Notes under the pieces: generated by a model | Databases searched by the model: none | Told to the model about the DNA's origin: nothing | What the model saw: only the letters and a program-made list of their open reading frames with translations | Translations under genes and position numbers: made by a program | DNA from: Rhodopirellula bahusiensis | GTDB taxonomy: Bacteria; Planctomycetota; Planctomycetia; Pirellulales; Pirellulaceae | DNA: 64,000 nucleotides | Assembly: GCF_002727185.1 (NCBI RefSeq) | Contig: NZ_NIZW01000012.1 | Location: 1-64,000, forward strand | Direction of reading: 5' to 3' | Part shown: positions 45,496 to 55,720 of the stretch, piece by piece | Layout of the letters: each line of letters begins with the position of its first letter | Position numbering within the stretch: the stretch's first letter is position 1

Positions 45496-48400
45496 TCAGG
45501 CGTCACCGGGAATGTTCGTGATGTAAACGACACCTTCCGTGCCCGGGACCAGCAACTTGTCGCCAACTGGCAACGGGCCGGCCGACAAAGGTTGGCCCAA
45601 TTGAGTTGTGCCAACCACATCGCCCGAGGCGGGATCGACCGCAGTCAGCCAGCCGTCTTTGCCGGTGAGAACCCAGCGGCCACCAATGGAAACGACGTCA
45701 TCAACCAACCGTCCCGCCTCTGGCATTTGTGTCTGGAAGAGCGGTTCACCCGAGGCACTGAAGCCTCGCAACATTTGGTCATCGGTGATCACCAAAGCGA
45801 TCTCACCGGTGGCGTCCGACTGCGCCGCAACGGGCCCCCAAACCACACGTCCGTCCAAGACCTTCTTGAACGTTTGCTCGAGCCCCGTTTGGTCGTGGCC
45901 GACCAAGTAGTCCGAGGCCGGACCGCTCACGCCGCCAAGCAAGCTCGACTCAACGCCAGCAACCTTGCCGAGGAATGGCGACTCCAAATCAACGCTCGAC
46001 AATTCTCGAATTTGGTCGCCGACCCGCAATCGATAAAGCTTCTTTCGACTGTCGGCGATCAAGACTTGGTCCGGGTCCGCGGCGCTCTTGATCGGGTTGG
46101 TCCATTCAACCGTCGCAGTGGGGTCGCTGGCCGGTTGGAACGGGGCCCCCTTCACGCGACCGGTTTGCCAATCCATCAACACGGCACGTCCCGTATCGAG
46201 TGGCAAGAACAACCCGCCACCGCTGAACGTTGCCACGCCGGTTGGCTTCGGCCCCGTCAATTGGAACGTGACCTTACGAAGCTTCTCACTTCGACGAGTC
46301 GGGTCGTAGATCAACGCTTCGCCCTTCTCGGCTTGGTTTAACAGAATGCGTCGGACCTCATCGACCGCAATCGGATTCTGGAAACTCATCGAGATCCCAC
46401 TGGCACCAGGATTCTCAATCGGCCCCTGCGTCGATCCTGTCGCGAGCGATTCAGAAGTCAACTCGAACAGGGCACCTTGGCTGGTGACCGCATGAAAACC
46501 GCTTTCTGGCGCGGGAGTGATCATCGCGATTGGTGTGCCCACATCAGTTTGCCACAGCATGTTCCCCGTCTTGGGTTCGGCCGCCGTCACACGAATCGCA
46601 GAGGTGCCTTTCAACACTCGAGCGTGAACCAAAACATCGTCCAGTGACAATGGTTGGCCAATGAAGGTGTCGCCTTCGTTCTTGCCCCAATCGTAAACAA
46701 CTCGCCCCGTATTGATTTGCAATTCATAGCGACCAATTCGCGTTCCCGTGATCCACATTTGACTGCGTCCAACCGCCATGCGAGTCAACGTGGGCGTGTC
46801 GTATGCAGCAACCTGTTGGGCGATCAATGAGACCTGATCCTTTTCCGATGTTGGCTCGATGTCATACACAGCGACTTGGCCGCGATCGGTCAACACAATC
46901 AATCGACGGTTCTGAACGATCGGTGGAACGACCACGTTGCCGTCCAGCCGGAATGGATCTTGAGCAATCGAAATGTTCTCGCCGTTCTCGTCGACTTTCA
47001 AAACGTGAACTTGAGCGTAATCGCTGCCCGCGTTCTCGATCACAAACACGTGCCCCAACAAGGACACAGGAGCGACCGCAATCGTTCCTTCGTCGTGTTC
47101 GAGATACAAGCTTTCAATGCACTTCCCGTCGCGTGCGTTGAGCACGTACAGGTTGCTGTGACTGCCAGGGATGTAGATTCGGTTCAGCGTGTCGTCCAGT
47201 CCCGCGGGGGTCGACAATTCTTGCGACAGATCCGTCGACCATTTCACATCGCCGGAATCCGAGTCCATCGAGACCAAAGTCCCCGAGTCCATGGTCACCA
47301 AGATGGAATCACGGCCCGAAACAGGTTCGACAAATGGCTCGCCAATTTTTGCACGCCACTCGACGACTCCGTCTTCACCGCGGCAGCGACGAATCTCATC
47401 GTTGGCCATGTCCGATAGCAGGACCGCCGTCCCGTCATCCAACCGCAATGGCGTGTAATCTTCGCCTTGGCCCGTGTAATCACGCCACAGCAATCGACCG
47501 TCGTCGACCGCAAATGCCAGCACCGATCCACCGGCACGCAGGAAGAAGACCTCGTCCTCGGCTCCGACAACCGGATCACCCTGGCGTGTCGTCAGAACAA
47601 TCGATCGCAGTGCGGCATCCTTGGCCGGTTCTGTACTGACCTTGGGAGTTTTCGCCGATGGTTTGACCAACGTTTGCTGAATGTCGCTGGCCTCTTCGAT
47701 CAACGAAACCAAACGCGGGTCCTTGGCAAGTTCAGGAAAATCACGCAGCAACGAATCTCGTTGGTCGTAAGCTTCCTTGGTGTTCTTTTCTTCGAGCGCG
47801 GTCTGCATCGCCGCTTCGGTTTCATCCAGCCGAACGTTGCGATCGATTTCGCGTTTGACGCGGTTGCGAGCTTCCGAGAGTTGCAACAACCGTCCGGACA
47901 AAGTCGTCTTCATCGATGACAACATGTAGTTCGGATCGTCGATCAACGTTTGCTGCTCGTCGAGTTTCTCGAGCAAACGTCGCTTCTCTTCTGTTTCTTT
48001 CGCGAACTCGGCTTCTTTCGCGATGTTCTCTGCAACATCAACCAGGAACCCAGCCAAGTTACCTCGCTCATCATTCATGGCTTCTTCGTTGATGATGGTC
48101 GGCAACTTCTCCTTTGCCATTTCCAAACCAGCCACCGGATCGGTCATCTGCTCCGCACGGAACAACTCGCACATGATGATTCGCGTTCGAGCCAGTGAAG
48201 AGTACTGACTGCTTTCACCGAATTGATCGAGGTAAGCGATGTAGGCGTCTTGAGCCGGTTGGTAGCTTTGGCTGTCGTATTGCTTGTTGGCGAGTGTGAT
48301 GAACTCGTCCGCGTTGCCTTTGGAAAGCACAAACCAAAGCACGCCTCCGGAAAGAATCAAGAATACGATGATTCCCAAATAGCCGTAAATTTTGAACGAG

Positions 48401-48855
48401 TCCCAAGTCGATTTGGTCTCGGGCTTCTTCACGCGAGCGGATGGGCGCCCGCGAGATGGAGCACCACCCGCACCGCTCATCACTTCCGCTTCCGCAACCA
48501 CTTCGACGGGCTCCGCCACAATCGCTTCGACTTCGACCGGATTGTCGCCGAATGGGTCGTCGTCTTCGATCACGGCTTCGGCAACGTCATCATCATCGAT
48601 CAGTTGCGCCGTCAGATCTTCTTCGCCATCGACGACTTCCGCAGCTTCGGAGTCATACGTTTCACTGCGTAGTTCGCCGATCAGCTTGGTCGCTTGGAAT
48701 CGAGTCAGCTGTCCATTGTCGACCAAAAGCTTGGCCACCGCTTCAGGAGTCACCCGTGAACCACCTTGTGACATTTGTTCCCGCAACGCCTCGATGATCT
48801 CTTGGTCCAAGAGACCCCGCCGTTCCAGTTGGTCAATCAGTTCGTTTGCAAGCAT
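45496..48855 (-). CDS. Membrane-anchored PQQ-like beta-propeller protein
   Basis: 1119 residues. Residues 1-60 form a small helical domain (LLDQEIIEALREQMSQGG, then LLVDNGQLTRFQATKLI) that recurs at the N-terminus of planctomycete regulatory proteins. An acidic stretch follows (70-125), then one membrane helix (LGIIVFLILSGGVLWFVLS, about 160-178). Next comes a TPR/coiled-coil segment (YDSQSYQPAQDAYIAYLDQF) to about 400, and then a large propeller with PQQ-type blades (LLWRDYTGQG, VEWRAKIGEP, VKWSTDLSQE, GWLTAVDPASGDVVG). It is oriented with the propeller in the periplasm. It lies within the ExbBD operon and may serve as a scaffold. Confidence 0.85.
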   Translation of the reverse strand: MLANELIDQLERRGLLDQEIIEALREQMSQGGSRVTPEAVAKLLVDNGQLTRFQATKLIGELRSETYDSEAAEVVDGEEDLTAQLIDDDDVAEAVIEDDDPFGDNPVEVEAIVAEPVEVVAEAEVMSGAGGAPSRGRPSARVKKPETKSTWDSFKIYGYLGIIVFLILSGGVLWFVLSKGNADEFITLANKQYDSQSYQPAQDAYIAYLDQFGESSQYSSLARTRIIMCELFRAEQMTDPVAGLEMAKEKLPTIINEEAMNDERGNLAGFLVDVAENIAKEAEFAKETEEKRRLLEKLDEQQTLIDDPNYMLSSMKTTLSGRLLQLSEARNRVKREIDRNVRLDETEAAMQTALEEKNTKEAYDQRDSLLRDFPELAKDPRLVSLIEEASDIQQTLVKPSAKTPKVSTEPAKDAALRSIVLTTRQGDPVVGAEDEVFFLRAGGSVLAFAVDDGRLLWRDYTGQGEDYTPLRLDDGTAVLLSDMANDEIRRCRGEDGVVEWRAKIGEPFVEPVSGRDSILVTMDSGTLVSMDSDSGDVKWSTDLSQELSTPAGLDDTLNRIYIPGSHSNLYVLNARDGKCIESLYLEHDEGTIAVAPVSLLGHVFVIENAGSDYAQVHVLKVDENGENISIAQDPFRLDGNVVVPPIVQNRRLIVLTDRGQVAVYDIEPTSEKDQVSLIAQQVAAYDTPTLTRMAVGRSQMWITGTRIGRYELQINTGRVVYDWGKNEGDTFIGQPLSLDDVLVHARVLKGTSAIRVTAAEPKTGNMLWQTDVGTPIAMITPAPESGFHAVTSQGALFELTSESLATGSTQGPIENPGASGISMSFQNPIAVDEVRRILLNQAEKGEALIYDPTRRSEKLRKVTFQLTGPKPTGVATFSGGGLFLPLDTGRAVLMDWQTGRVKGAPFQPASDPTATVEWTNPIKSAADPDQVLIADSRKKLYRLRVGDQIRELSSVDLESPFLGKVAGVESSLLGGVSGPASDYLVGHDQTGLEQTFKKVLDGRVVWGPVAAQSDATGEIALVITDDQMLRGFSASGEPLFQTQMPEAGRLVDDVVSIGGRWVLTGKDGWLTAVDPASGDVVGTTQLGQPLSAGPLPVGDKLLVPGTEGVVYITNIPGDA

Positions 48856-48993
48856 GTTGATGAATGTGAAACCGCCGACCAGCGAGCCGGTGGGTTCTGT
48901 TGGTGGATAGAAAAGACAAGAGGCAAAGAGTCACAGATGCCGACGCGGGGAAATCGTCAGCGTGCGACGGTGGGGAGGTGCGTCAAGAAAGGA

Positions 48994-49776
48994 TCAATCA
49001 AAACCGTCAACTTCAGTGACCTGCAGAGCTGCGAAGCCAGCAATGGTGCCAGCGTCCATGCCATCGACCAGGAACTGCAGCTTGGCATTTTCATGAATCT
49101 TGATGTTCAGCTGCATGCCATCGCGGTTGTCACCGACGGCCTCTTTCAGGGCGCTGATCAAGTTCTGCTTGCCAGGGGTTTCTTTTTCCCATTCTGCTGC
49201 CAGAACCAGAAAGCCACCATTTTCGTCGATTTCCAATTCGACAGGATCCTTTTCGTCGGTTGGATCTGGATCTGGATTGGAACTGGGCAACTCCGATTGC
49301 TGACGAGGCATTTGAATGGATTTCTGCAGCGAGAAACTCGCCGTGACCATGAAGAAGATCAGCAACAAAAACGTCACGTCGACCATCGGTGTCATGTCGA
49401 GTTCGCCGTCGTCACGTTTCTTTCGTGGCGGCAGGGCATCATCATCGTCGTCCAAATTGAACGCGGCAGGTTCCACGCCTTCGGAAACGGCCGCGAGGCC
49501 ATCACGCATCGCGGCGTGAGCTGGGCTGCCAACCCCGGCCAACTCGGGCTCCGCACTCATCACCGGTTCGACGACGGGTTCCGCTGCGATGGCCTCCACC
49601 TCAACAGCTTCAACCTCAACCGGTTCCGCTTCGATTGGCTCGGCATCGACAACAGCAGGAGCTTCCGGAATTGTGATCGGTGAATCGCAACCTGGACATC
49701 GAATCTTCCGTCCGCCCAAGCGTTCATTCACTCGGCGTGACTCACCACAGGAAGGGCACTCAAATTGGATGGACAT
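48994..49776 (-). CDS. exbD: Zinc-ribbon domain fused to ExbD/TolR
   Basis: 260 residues from the ATG at 49776 (an ATG nine bases upstream is possible). Residues 3-35 are a zinc ribbon (FECPSCGESRRVNERLGG, then IRCPGCDSPI), four cysteines in two CPxC pairs. After an acidic, Val/Glu/Pro-rich linker comes the ExbD core: DMTPMVDVTFLLLIFFMVTA, the single membrane helix with the conserved Asp, and a periplasmic domain ending in LQVTEVDGFD. ExbD couples the proton gradient to envelope work together with ExbB. The ribbon would be cytoplasmic. This is the second ExbD in the operon; true ExbD proteins are about 140 residues without the ribbon. Confidence 0.88.
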   Translation of the reverse strand: MSIQFECPSCGESRRVNERLGGRKIRCPGCDSPITIPEAPAVVDAEPIEAEPVEVEAVEVEAIAAEPVVEPVMSAEPELAGVGSPAHAAMRDGLAAVSEGVEPAAFNLDDDDDALPPRKKRDDGELDMTPMVDVTFLLLIFFMVTASFSLQKSIQMPRQQSELPSSNPDPDPTDEKDPVELEIDENGGFLVLAAEWEKETPGKQNLISALKEAVGDNRDGMQLNIKIHENAKLQFLVDGMDAGTIAGFAALQVTEVDGFD

Positions 49777-49801
49777 AATCGTCACTCAAAACGGATGCGG
49801 A

Positions 49802-50290
49802 TTACTGTTCTTTGACGGCGATGTAAGTGAATTCCAGATCTTGAAATGCATCACCGATGATCTTCTGAACCCTGGTGACCTCGGACACCTTCACCTCCGC
49901 GTCCCCGAGCAACATCACTTGGTTCTTATTCGTCCCGATGGATTTCTCCAATTCACCGGTGACGTATTCAATGATCTCGCCGGTCGCGGTCTCTTCGTCT
50001 TTGCTGAATTCACTGCGGTCGTAACGACGCAAAATGGCGGGTGAATCACCACCAGCAGGCTCGATAAAAATCACCGCCGAGTCCTTCGCCGAAATCGCCA
50101 AACCGTTCGTGGCTTCTGGAATCTTCCCGGTCTGCGTCGGATCCATTTTGGAAGCAACGACAAAGAAGATGAGCAACAGGAAGGTGATGTCGATCATCGG
50201 CGTGATGTCCATCTCTTCCTCGGGACGCTTTTTCCGAGGCAGAGCTGGTTCGTCATCATCATCGTCGTCAATGAATCCCTGGCTCATCAT
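49802..50290 (-). CDS. exbD: ExbD/TolR-family protein
   Basis: 162 residues. The core EEEMDITPMIDITFLLLIFF is the hallmark N-terminal region, with the helix Asp needed for proton flow, followed by a periplasmic domain (NQVMLLGDAEVKVSEVTRVQ). The N-terminus is a run of acidic residues (DDDDDDEPALPRKKRPEEE). Its ATG overlaps the stop of the ExbB gene (ATGA). With the second ExbD 16 bases downstream the cluster encodes two different ExbD proteins, which may form a heteromeric stator. Confidence 0.92.
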   Translation of the reverse strand: MMSQGFIDDDDDDEPALPRKKRPEEEMDITPMIDITFLLLIFFVVASKMDPTQTGKIPEATNGLAISAKDSAVIFIEPAGGDSPAILRRYDRSEFSKDEETATGEIIEYVTGELEKSIGTNKNQVMLLGDAEVKVSEVTRVQKIIGDAFQDLEFTYIAVKEQ

Positions 50291-50994
50291 CGCACTCCAG
50301 CAGCAACGGCTTCCGCGTTGGCAGTGGCACCATTCTTGGTCGCCGCACCTTGCGACTTAGCCAGGCCAACCTTGAACGCCTCGAAGAATCGCTGAAGACC
50401 GGAACCCAACAAGTCTTCCATTTTCGCGATTCGAATCATCACGGTGGCAACCAACAACATCAACGGAATCGCGATCGCCAAACCACTGGCCGTCGTCACC
50501 AGTGCAACTTGAATGTCACCCGCGAGCGCCGACGGTTCGACTTGTTCGGCGGTTGCGAGCGTCTTAAACGCTCCCATCATCCCGAATACCGTCCCGAACA
50601 GCCCGATCATGGGAGCACTCTTGATGACCGTGCTGACCCAACTGAGTCGGTATTCGAGGTCGCTCATCACGTCACGCTGGAAGCGGTCCATCATGATTTG
50701 CTTGGCACGTTTGAAACCTTCGTCGCGATTGACAACGGCCATGTCGATCATTTGCGGGATCGCCCGAACGTCGCCATCGCAGTATTCGTGAACGCCCTCG
50801 TAGTCACCCGCTCGCAACATTTGTTCGACGTCGTCCATGAACGCGTCTTGTTGTTCTTCCGTCTTGAATCGTTTTTGACCGACGCGGGTCCACACGATCA
50901 CGATCTGATACAGCCCCCAAAGCGCAACGGCAGCAAGAGCCAGGTACGTTGAGTTGGAGATGATTTCGTACAGCGAAGTTTCAGCGAGCAACAA
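50287..50994 (-). CDS. exbB: ExbB/TolQ/MotA-family proton channel protein
   Basis: 235 residues. Three membrane helices are visible (TYLALAAVALWGLYQIVIVW; the VIKSAPMIGLFGTVFGMMGA motif; LVTTASGLAIAIPLMLLVATV), with the GLFGTV signature and the Thr/Gly-rich third helix of the family. The start is a TTG at 50994 (or TTG at 50991), with AGGA about eight bases before; an in-frame TAG at 51004-51006 rules out extension. It forms the proton channel with the ExbD proteins that follow. Confidence 0.92.
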   Translation of the reverse strand: MLLAETSLYEIISNSTYLALAAVALWGLYQIVIVWTRVGQKRFKTEEQQDAFMDDVEQMLRAGDYEGVHEYCDGDVRAIPQMIDMAVVNRDEGFKRAKQIMMDRFQRDVMSDLEYRLSWVSTVIKSAPMIGLFGTVFGMMGAFKTLATAEQVEPSALAGDIQVALVTTASGLAIAIPLMLLVATVMIRIAKMEDLLGSGLQRFFEAFKVGLAKSQGAATKNGATANAEAVAAGVR

Positions 50995-51240
50995 CGTTTT
51001 GTCCTAAGTACTTTCAGAGTGATACGATTGTTTGGTTGGATTCGGTTGGGCGTCTCGCTGAGGAGACAAATTTGGGTTCGATGCCAGCCCGCTTTGCGTC
51101 GCGTTCTGAACTTTGTTGAGTGAGGTTTCACCCTGACTCGTGATGGTCTCGCGACCGGACCCGAGCGAAGAATGATACCTTTGGGCCGAGACGACCAAGT
51201 CGCCCAGCACCATTGTGGTCACGAGTTTCGAAATTTCACG

Positions 51241-52239
51241 TCATTTGCCTTTGCGATACCGCTGTTCGACGACTTCGAATTCGTATCCGCTTCCGCTGGC
51301 GGTACTCTGGAAGATCGTTTTCGCAATCGAAACGACGCTTGGATGGCCTTTTTCCTTGGCGTATGCAAGTTCGATGTGGGCCAGTTCGTTTTCGAGTTGC
51401 TCGGGGATGAACTTCAACATTTGTCGGCCGGTGACATTGATTCCCGCCTGAGTCAGCAACGTTCGGTCGAATTGCATCAGGGGGCTGGGAGTCGTCCACA
51501 TGAAGTACAACCGTTTCTCGGACTCGCTGTCATTGACGTGCCGCGACTTCGGCCGAGCGGCTAGATCACTCGCGTAATCCACGCCTTGAACGGTCCCGCC
51601 GATGGCACCGAGTTCGATCTTGTAGTAATCCAGTTGGCTGGCGTACGGCTTGATTCCTTTGGCCGAGAAATTCAATTGCCAACGTTCGAATCGAGGAATG
51701 ATGTCTTCGCCTTCCCCCTCGGGACCAGGTGGACGGCTGTCACCTTTCCCCGAACCCGCAGTGCTGGCAGTGGCACTGGTGTTCATCGTGTCCAACGCAC
51801 CGGCGACACTGCTGACCGCGTCCGTCACGGCTTCGATGGTGTCCTGCAGAGTAGGCTCCATCAGCTCTTCGACTTCCTCCGCTCCGGGCGGCTCAAAGTC
51901 ACGCTCGAAACCTTCGGCGTTGTCGGCACGACCCGCCGCGTTTTCTTCAATTGGCGGGAATGATTTGACTCTTTCTGGCATTCGCATCGTCAGCCAGACG
52001 ATGAACAGCATCAGAACAAAGGCGCCGATGAACAGAATCAGCGACATGAACAGCGAAGTCACAATGTCGAACTTGCTGGTCCGCAGACGCTCCCGTTCTT
52101 CCAAACGCTGCTTCTGAATCTCCGACATACCATCCGTGCCGGCGGAACTCGCCCCTTGCGACGCACCGTCATTGCTCGTGAGATTAGATTTTTCGTCGAT
52201 CTGTGGTTCGTCGATCACGTTCTGATCGGATGAAGCCAT
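51241..52239 (-). CDS. Single-pass membrane protein, TonB/TolA-like topology
   Basis: 332 residues: a cytoplasmic N-terminus with a basic coiled coil (EIQKQRLEERERLRTSKF), one membrane helix (FMSLILFIGAFVLMLFIVWL, about 68-88), an acidic/Pro-rich linker, a Ser/Gly/Ala-rich stretch, and a C-terminal domain of about 150 residues (ERWQLNFSAKGIKPYASQL ... EFEVVEQRYRKGK). No TonB domain can be recognised, but the layout (short inside, one helix, linker, folded periplasmic domain) and the position before ExbB suggest a TonB/TolA analogue. It is separated from exbB by 246 bases with no clear gene. Confidence 0.78.
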   Translation of the reverse strand: MASSDQNVIDEPQIDEKSNLTSNDGASQGASSAGTDGMSEIQKQRLEERERLRTSKFDIVTSLFMSLILFIGAFVLMLFIVWLTMRMPERVKSFPPIEENAAGRADNAEGFERDFEPPGAEEVEELMEPTLQDTIEAVTDAVSSVAGALDTMNTSATASTAGSGKGDSRPPGPEGEGEDIIPRFERWQLNFSAKGIKPYASQLDYYKIELGAIGGTVQGVDYASDLAARPKSRHVNDSESEKRLYFMWTTPSPLMQFDRTLLTQAGINVTGRQMLKFIPEQLENELAHIELAYAKEKGHPSVVSIAKTIFQSTASGSGYEFEVVEQRYRKGK

Positions 52240-52412
52240 GTATCAGTCCTTGAGCAAGGAGCGACCAATTCGTTGGCCAGGAAAAGTGTTTTGAAGAGGC
52301 CGATTGACGACGACACCCATCATAGCGTACTTTCCTACCGTGTCGCCGACGAACTTGCTCTTTTGAAGCAAGCAAAAGGCAACATTTCAGGGGTAATACG
52401 CCTCTAAATCTC

Positions 52413-52485
52413 GGTTAGATAGCTCAGTTGGTAGAGCACGGCCCTGAAAAGGCCGGTGTCGGCGGTTCGAGCCCGCCTCTAACCA
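52413..52485 (+). tRNA. tRNA-Phe (GAA)
   Basis: A full cloverleaf of 73 bases: acceptor GGTTAGA pairs with TCTAACC, D-arm GCTC/GAGC, anticodon stem CGGCC/GGCCG with loop CTGAAAA (anticodon GAA), T-arm GGCGG TTCGAGC CCGCC, discriminator A. The CCA end is not encoded. It stands alone between the ExbBD operon and the symporter gene. Confidence 0.96.
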
Positions 52486-52608
52486 CTCTTTCTTCTCTGC
52501 CTTTCGTCGCTGGCAGCGTCCAGACGACAAAGAGCCTCGGATCGGCAATCACCGATCGCAACCAGCCGCCGAAATCAATCGGCGACATGTGGTTGCCAAC
52601 CGATCTGG

Positions 52609-54300
52609 CTACTTCCTGCCGATGGCTTCCAAGTAGGCGTTCAGCTCTTGCCGAACCTTCGGGAACAGCAAAAACAGCCCGATCATGTTCGGAAAGACCA
52701 TCGCGAAAATCATCGCGTCTGAGAAATCGATGACGGAACCGAGCGAAACCGCTGCTCCGACCACGACGACCAAGCAGAACAACAATTTGTAGGACAAGTC
52801 AGCAGCAACGCTGCGTCCGAACAGATACTTCCACGACTGCAGGCCGTAGTACGACCAAGAGATCATCGTTGAGAACGCGAACAGAATGATCGCGATCGTC
52901 AGCAAGTAGCGGAAACCAGGCAGCACGCTGTCAAACGCCGCGGAGGTCAAATCCACGCCGCCCAAACGAGCTCCGTCGATCAGGACCGTGCTGGACTCGA
53001 CTTGTCCCCACTCGAACGAGCCGTCCGCGTTGAAAAGTACGATCACAATCGCTGTCATCGTGCAGATCACAACGGTGTCAATGAACGGTTCCAACAAAGC
53101 CACGATGCCTTCCGAAGCTGGAAAACGCGTTTTCACGGCCGAGTGAGCAATGGCGGCCGCCCCCGCCCCCGCTTCGTTCGAGAACGCAGCCCGACGGAAA
53201 CCTTGAACCATCACGCCCAGCAAACCACCAAAGCCAGCCTCCAACGAAAACGCGCCGGAGATGACTTGGCCGATCGCCCATGGCACGCTTTGGATGTGCA
53301 TCAAGATGATTCCAAGTGCAGCGATCACGTACATCAACGCCATCAACGGCACGACCTTCTCAGTGACTTTCGCGATTCGCTTGATGCCGCCGATGATCAC
53401 GATCGCGACCAAGACCGCCATCACCAAACCGATGATCGTTCCCGATGACCCCGTGTCGGGCAGACCGAGCAATGATTTGATCTGCTGAGCGGCCTGGTTC
53501 GACTGAAACGCGTTGCCTCCGCCAAACGATCCGCCCACGCAGAAGATGGCGAACAGAACGCCCATCACTTTTCCAAGTGGTTCCAGCCCCAGCTCGGTGA
53601 GCCCTTTCTTCAAGTAGTACATCGGCCCGCCGTGGACCACGCCATTGGCATCCACGTCGCGGTATTTCACACCCAAGGTGCATTCGACAAATTTAGTCGA
53701 CATGCCGAGCAATCCGCAGACAACCATCCAAAACGTTGCACCAGGACCGCCGGTGGCAACGGCGACGGCTACCCCCGCAATATTCCCCAGACCAACCGTT
53801 CCCGAAACCGCGGTCGCGAGAGCCTGGAAGTGCGAGACCTCGCCTTCACCCTCATCTCGAATGGTGTCAACCAAGTCACCATCGACCTCCATGACCTCGA
53901 CTCCCTTCGGGATGTCTTGGCCTTGTTTTTCGATCTCGTCGAACTTCCCGCTGACCACTTCAATCGCCAAGGGAAACAAACGTAGGTTGATAAACCCAAA
54001 TGCGATCGTGAAGAACAACGCTCCGCCAACGAGCAGAATCAATACCAACGGCAATGGACCGACGCCCGGCAATTCCACGCTGTAGAAAACGACGGCTCCC
54101 CACTTTTCAGCGATTGGCCGGAACCACTCATCGATCTGCTGGTCCAGCCCGACCTCCGCTTCAGCGACCGTCTCCTCCGCAACCTCCACCGAGGCCACTT
54201 CTTCTTGCGCGAATGCAACCGCTCCCCCCGTCCCGAAAAGGACAACAACCAAGGCGGCGATTCTTAGCAAGCTGAAACGAGCGAGCTTTGACAACAACAT
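52609..54300 (-). CDS. Sodium:alanine/glycine symporter (AGCS family)
   Basis: 563 residues from the ATG at 54300 (MLLSKLARFSLLRIAALVVV), which opens with a signal-like segment ending at AFAQEE; the longer frame back to 54795 is antisense to the neighbouring gene. The family features are plain: FQALATAVSGTVGLGNIAGV, GGPGATFWMVVCGLLGMSTK, EAGAGAAAIAHSA, and about ten membrane helices. It imports alanine or glycine with sodium. A cleavable N-terminal segment and a periplasmic 60-residue stretch (VEVAEETVAEAEVGLDQQID) before the first core helix are unusual. It is divergent from the phosphodiesterase gene. Confidence 0.93.
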   Translation of the reverse strand: MLLSKLARFSLLRIAALVVVLFGTGGAVAFAQEEVASVEVAEETVAEAEVGLDQQIDEWFRPIAEKWGAVVFYSVELPGVGPLPLVLILLVGGALFFTIAFGFINLRLFPLAIEVVSGKFDEIEKQGQDIPKGVEVMEVDGDLVDTIRDEGEGEVSHFQALATAVSGTVGLGNIAGVAVAVATGGPGATFWMVVCGLLGMSTKFVECTLGVKYRDVDANGVVHGGPMYYLKKGLTELGLEPLGKVMGVLFAIFCVGGSFGGGNAFQSNQAAQQIKSLLGLPDTGSSGTIIGLVMAVLVAIVIIGGIKRIAKVTEKVVPLMALMYVIAALGIILMHIQSVPWAIGQVISGAFSLEAGFGGLLGVMVQGFRRAAFSNEAGAGAAAIAHSAVKTRFPASEGIVALLEPFIDTVVICTMTAIVIVLFNADGSFEWGQVESSTVLIDGARLGGVDLTSAAFDSVLPGFRYLLTIAIILFAFSTMISWSYYGLQSWKYLFGRSVAADLSYKLLFCLVVVVGAAVSLGSVIDFSDAMIFAMVFPNMIGLFLLFPKVRQELNAYLEAIGRK

Positions 54301-54453
54301 GAAGACTCCTGTACGAAGGATTGATTCGAACCAAAATGATGGGGAGATGGGCCATAGGATAGTGAATCCATCGCAAACGCGTCGGGGGTTTGTCACCAGC
54401 GATGTGCTGAGAAACGCTCGAAAGCGGCTGAACTCGCAAAAAAGTAGCCTTAC

Positions 54454-55720
54454 GTGACAAAACTCTGCATTCTGAACATCGTCGGCCTGACCCAAAAATT
54501 GCTTCGGCATGCCCCGAACCTCGCCGCGATGGGAAATCACCGCCCCTGGACCAGCCCCGTTCCGGCGGTGACTTGCACCAGCCAAGCGACCATGCTGACC
54601 GGTTTGGCCCCGCGAGACCACGGCGTCGTCGGCAACGGATGGCTGTACCGCGACACGCAGGAAATCCGGTTTTGGCAGCAAGCCCGCACGCTGGTCGAAG
54701 GCGACGTTTTCTACGACCGCTACAAAACCGCCAAGATGTTTTGGTGGTTCAACCAATCCACCACGGCCAAGTACGGTGCTACCCCCAAACCTCACTACGG
54801 ATGCGACGGCAGCAAAGTCTTTGACATCCTGGATTGGTCTGGATGCAACCTCACCGACAGACTCGGCCCTTTTCCATTCTTCGGTTTCTGGGGCCCAGCC
54901 GCCGGCATCGCTTCAAGTGAGTGGATCGCCAAAGCAACAGCGATCGTCATGCGAGAGAAACAACCGCAACTGACGCTGTGCTATCTGCCTCACCTGGATT
55001 ACGACTTCCAGCGATTGCCCGACCACGATCCCGCCCGAGTCGCGGAGGTCGATGCGGCGGCGGCAAAGGTCATCGAGGCCGCAGGTGAAATCGGAGCTCA
55101 AGTTGTTGTCGTCAGCGAGTACGGCTTGGTTCCCGTCGACACGCCCGTCGGCATCAACCAAGTCCTCCGTCGCAACGAGTGGCTGAAAGTCCGACGCGGT
55201 CCTTTCGGCGAAATCATGCTGCCGGGCGAAAGCGATGCCTTCGCGGTTTCCGATCACCAACTGGCTCACGTCTACGTCCGCCGCCCCGAGCTGATCCCCA
55301 CCGTTCGCAAAACGCTCGAAGAAACGCCGGGCGTCGCGTCGGTCGTCTCACCCGGCGACCTGCAACTGGATCACCCACGAAGCGGTGAACTGATCGCTTT
55401 GGCAAAACCCAACGCTTGGTTCACCTATTACTACTGGCTCGACGACGCAAACGCCCCGGACTTTGCACGGACCGTCGACATCCATCGAAAACCCGGCTAC
55501 GACCCGTGCGAACTGTTCATGACCAGCAAGCTTCGCGCGGCCGGGAGACTGGCCCAAAAGAAAGCCGGCCTCCGCTACAAAATGGACGTGATCCCGCTGG
55601 ATCCAACACTGGTCCGCGGCAGCCACGGCGTCCTCCCGGCACACCACAGCGATGGCCCACTGGTCATCGGCCCCGGCGAGCCCCCTGAAAACATGCAAGA
55701 CTTTCCAAGCTACGTCGAGC

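Noticed and set aside
51004-51222. A 72-codon minus-strand frame just before exbB, in the same frame as it.
   Set aside because: It ends with TAG 9 bases before the exbB TTG start, has low-complexity polar sequence and no good start signal. An eroded exbB extension is possible but not supported.
52609-54795. A longer symporter frame starting at 54795.
   Set aside because: The extra 165 residues are antisense to the phosphodiesterase, whereas the ATG at 54300 gives a proper hydrophobic start.
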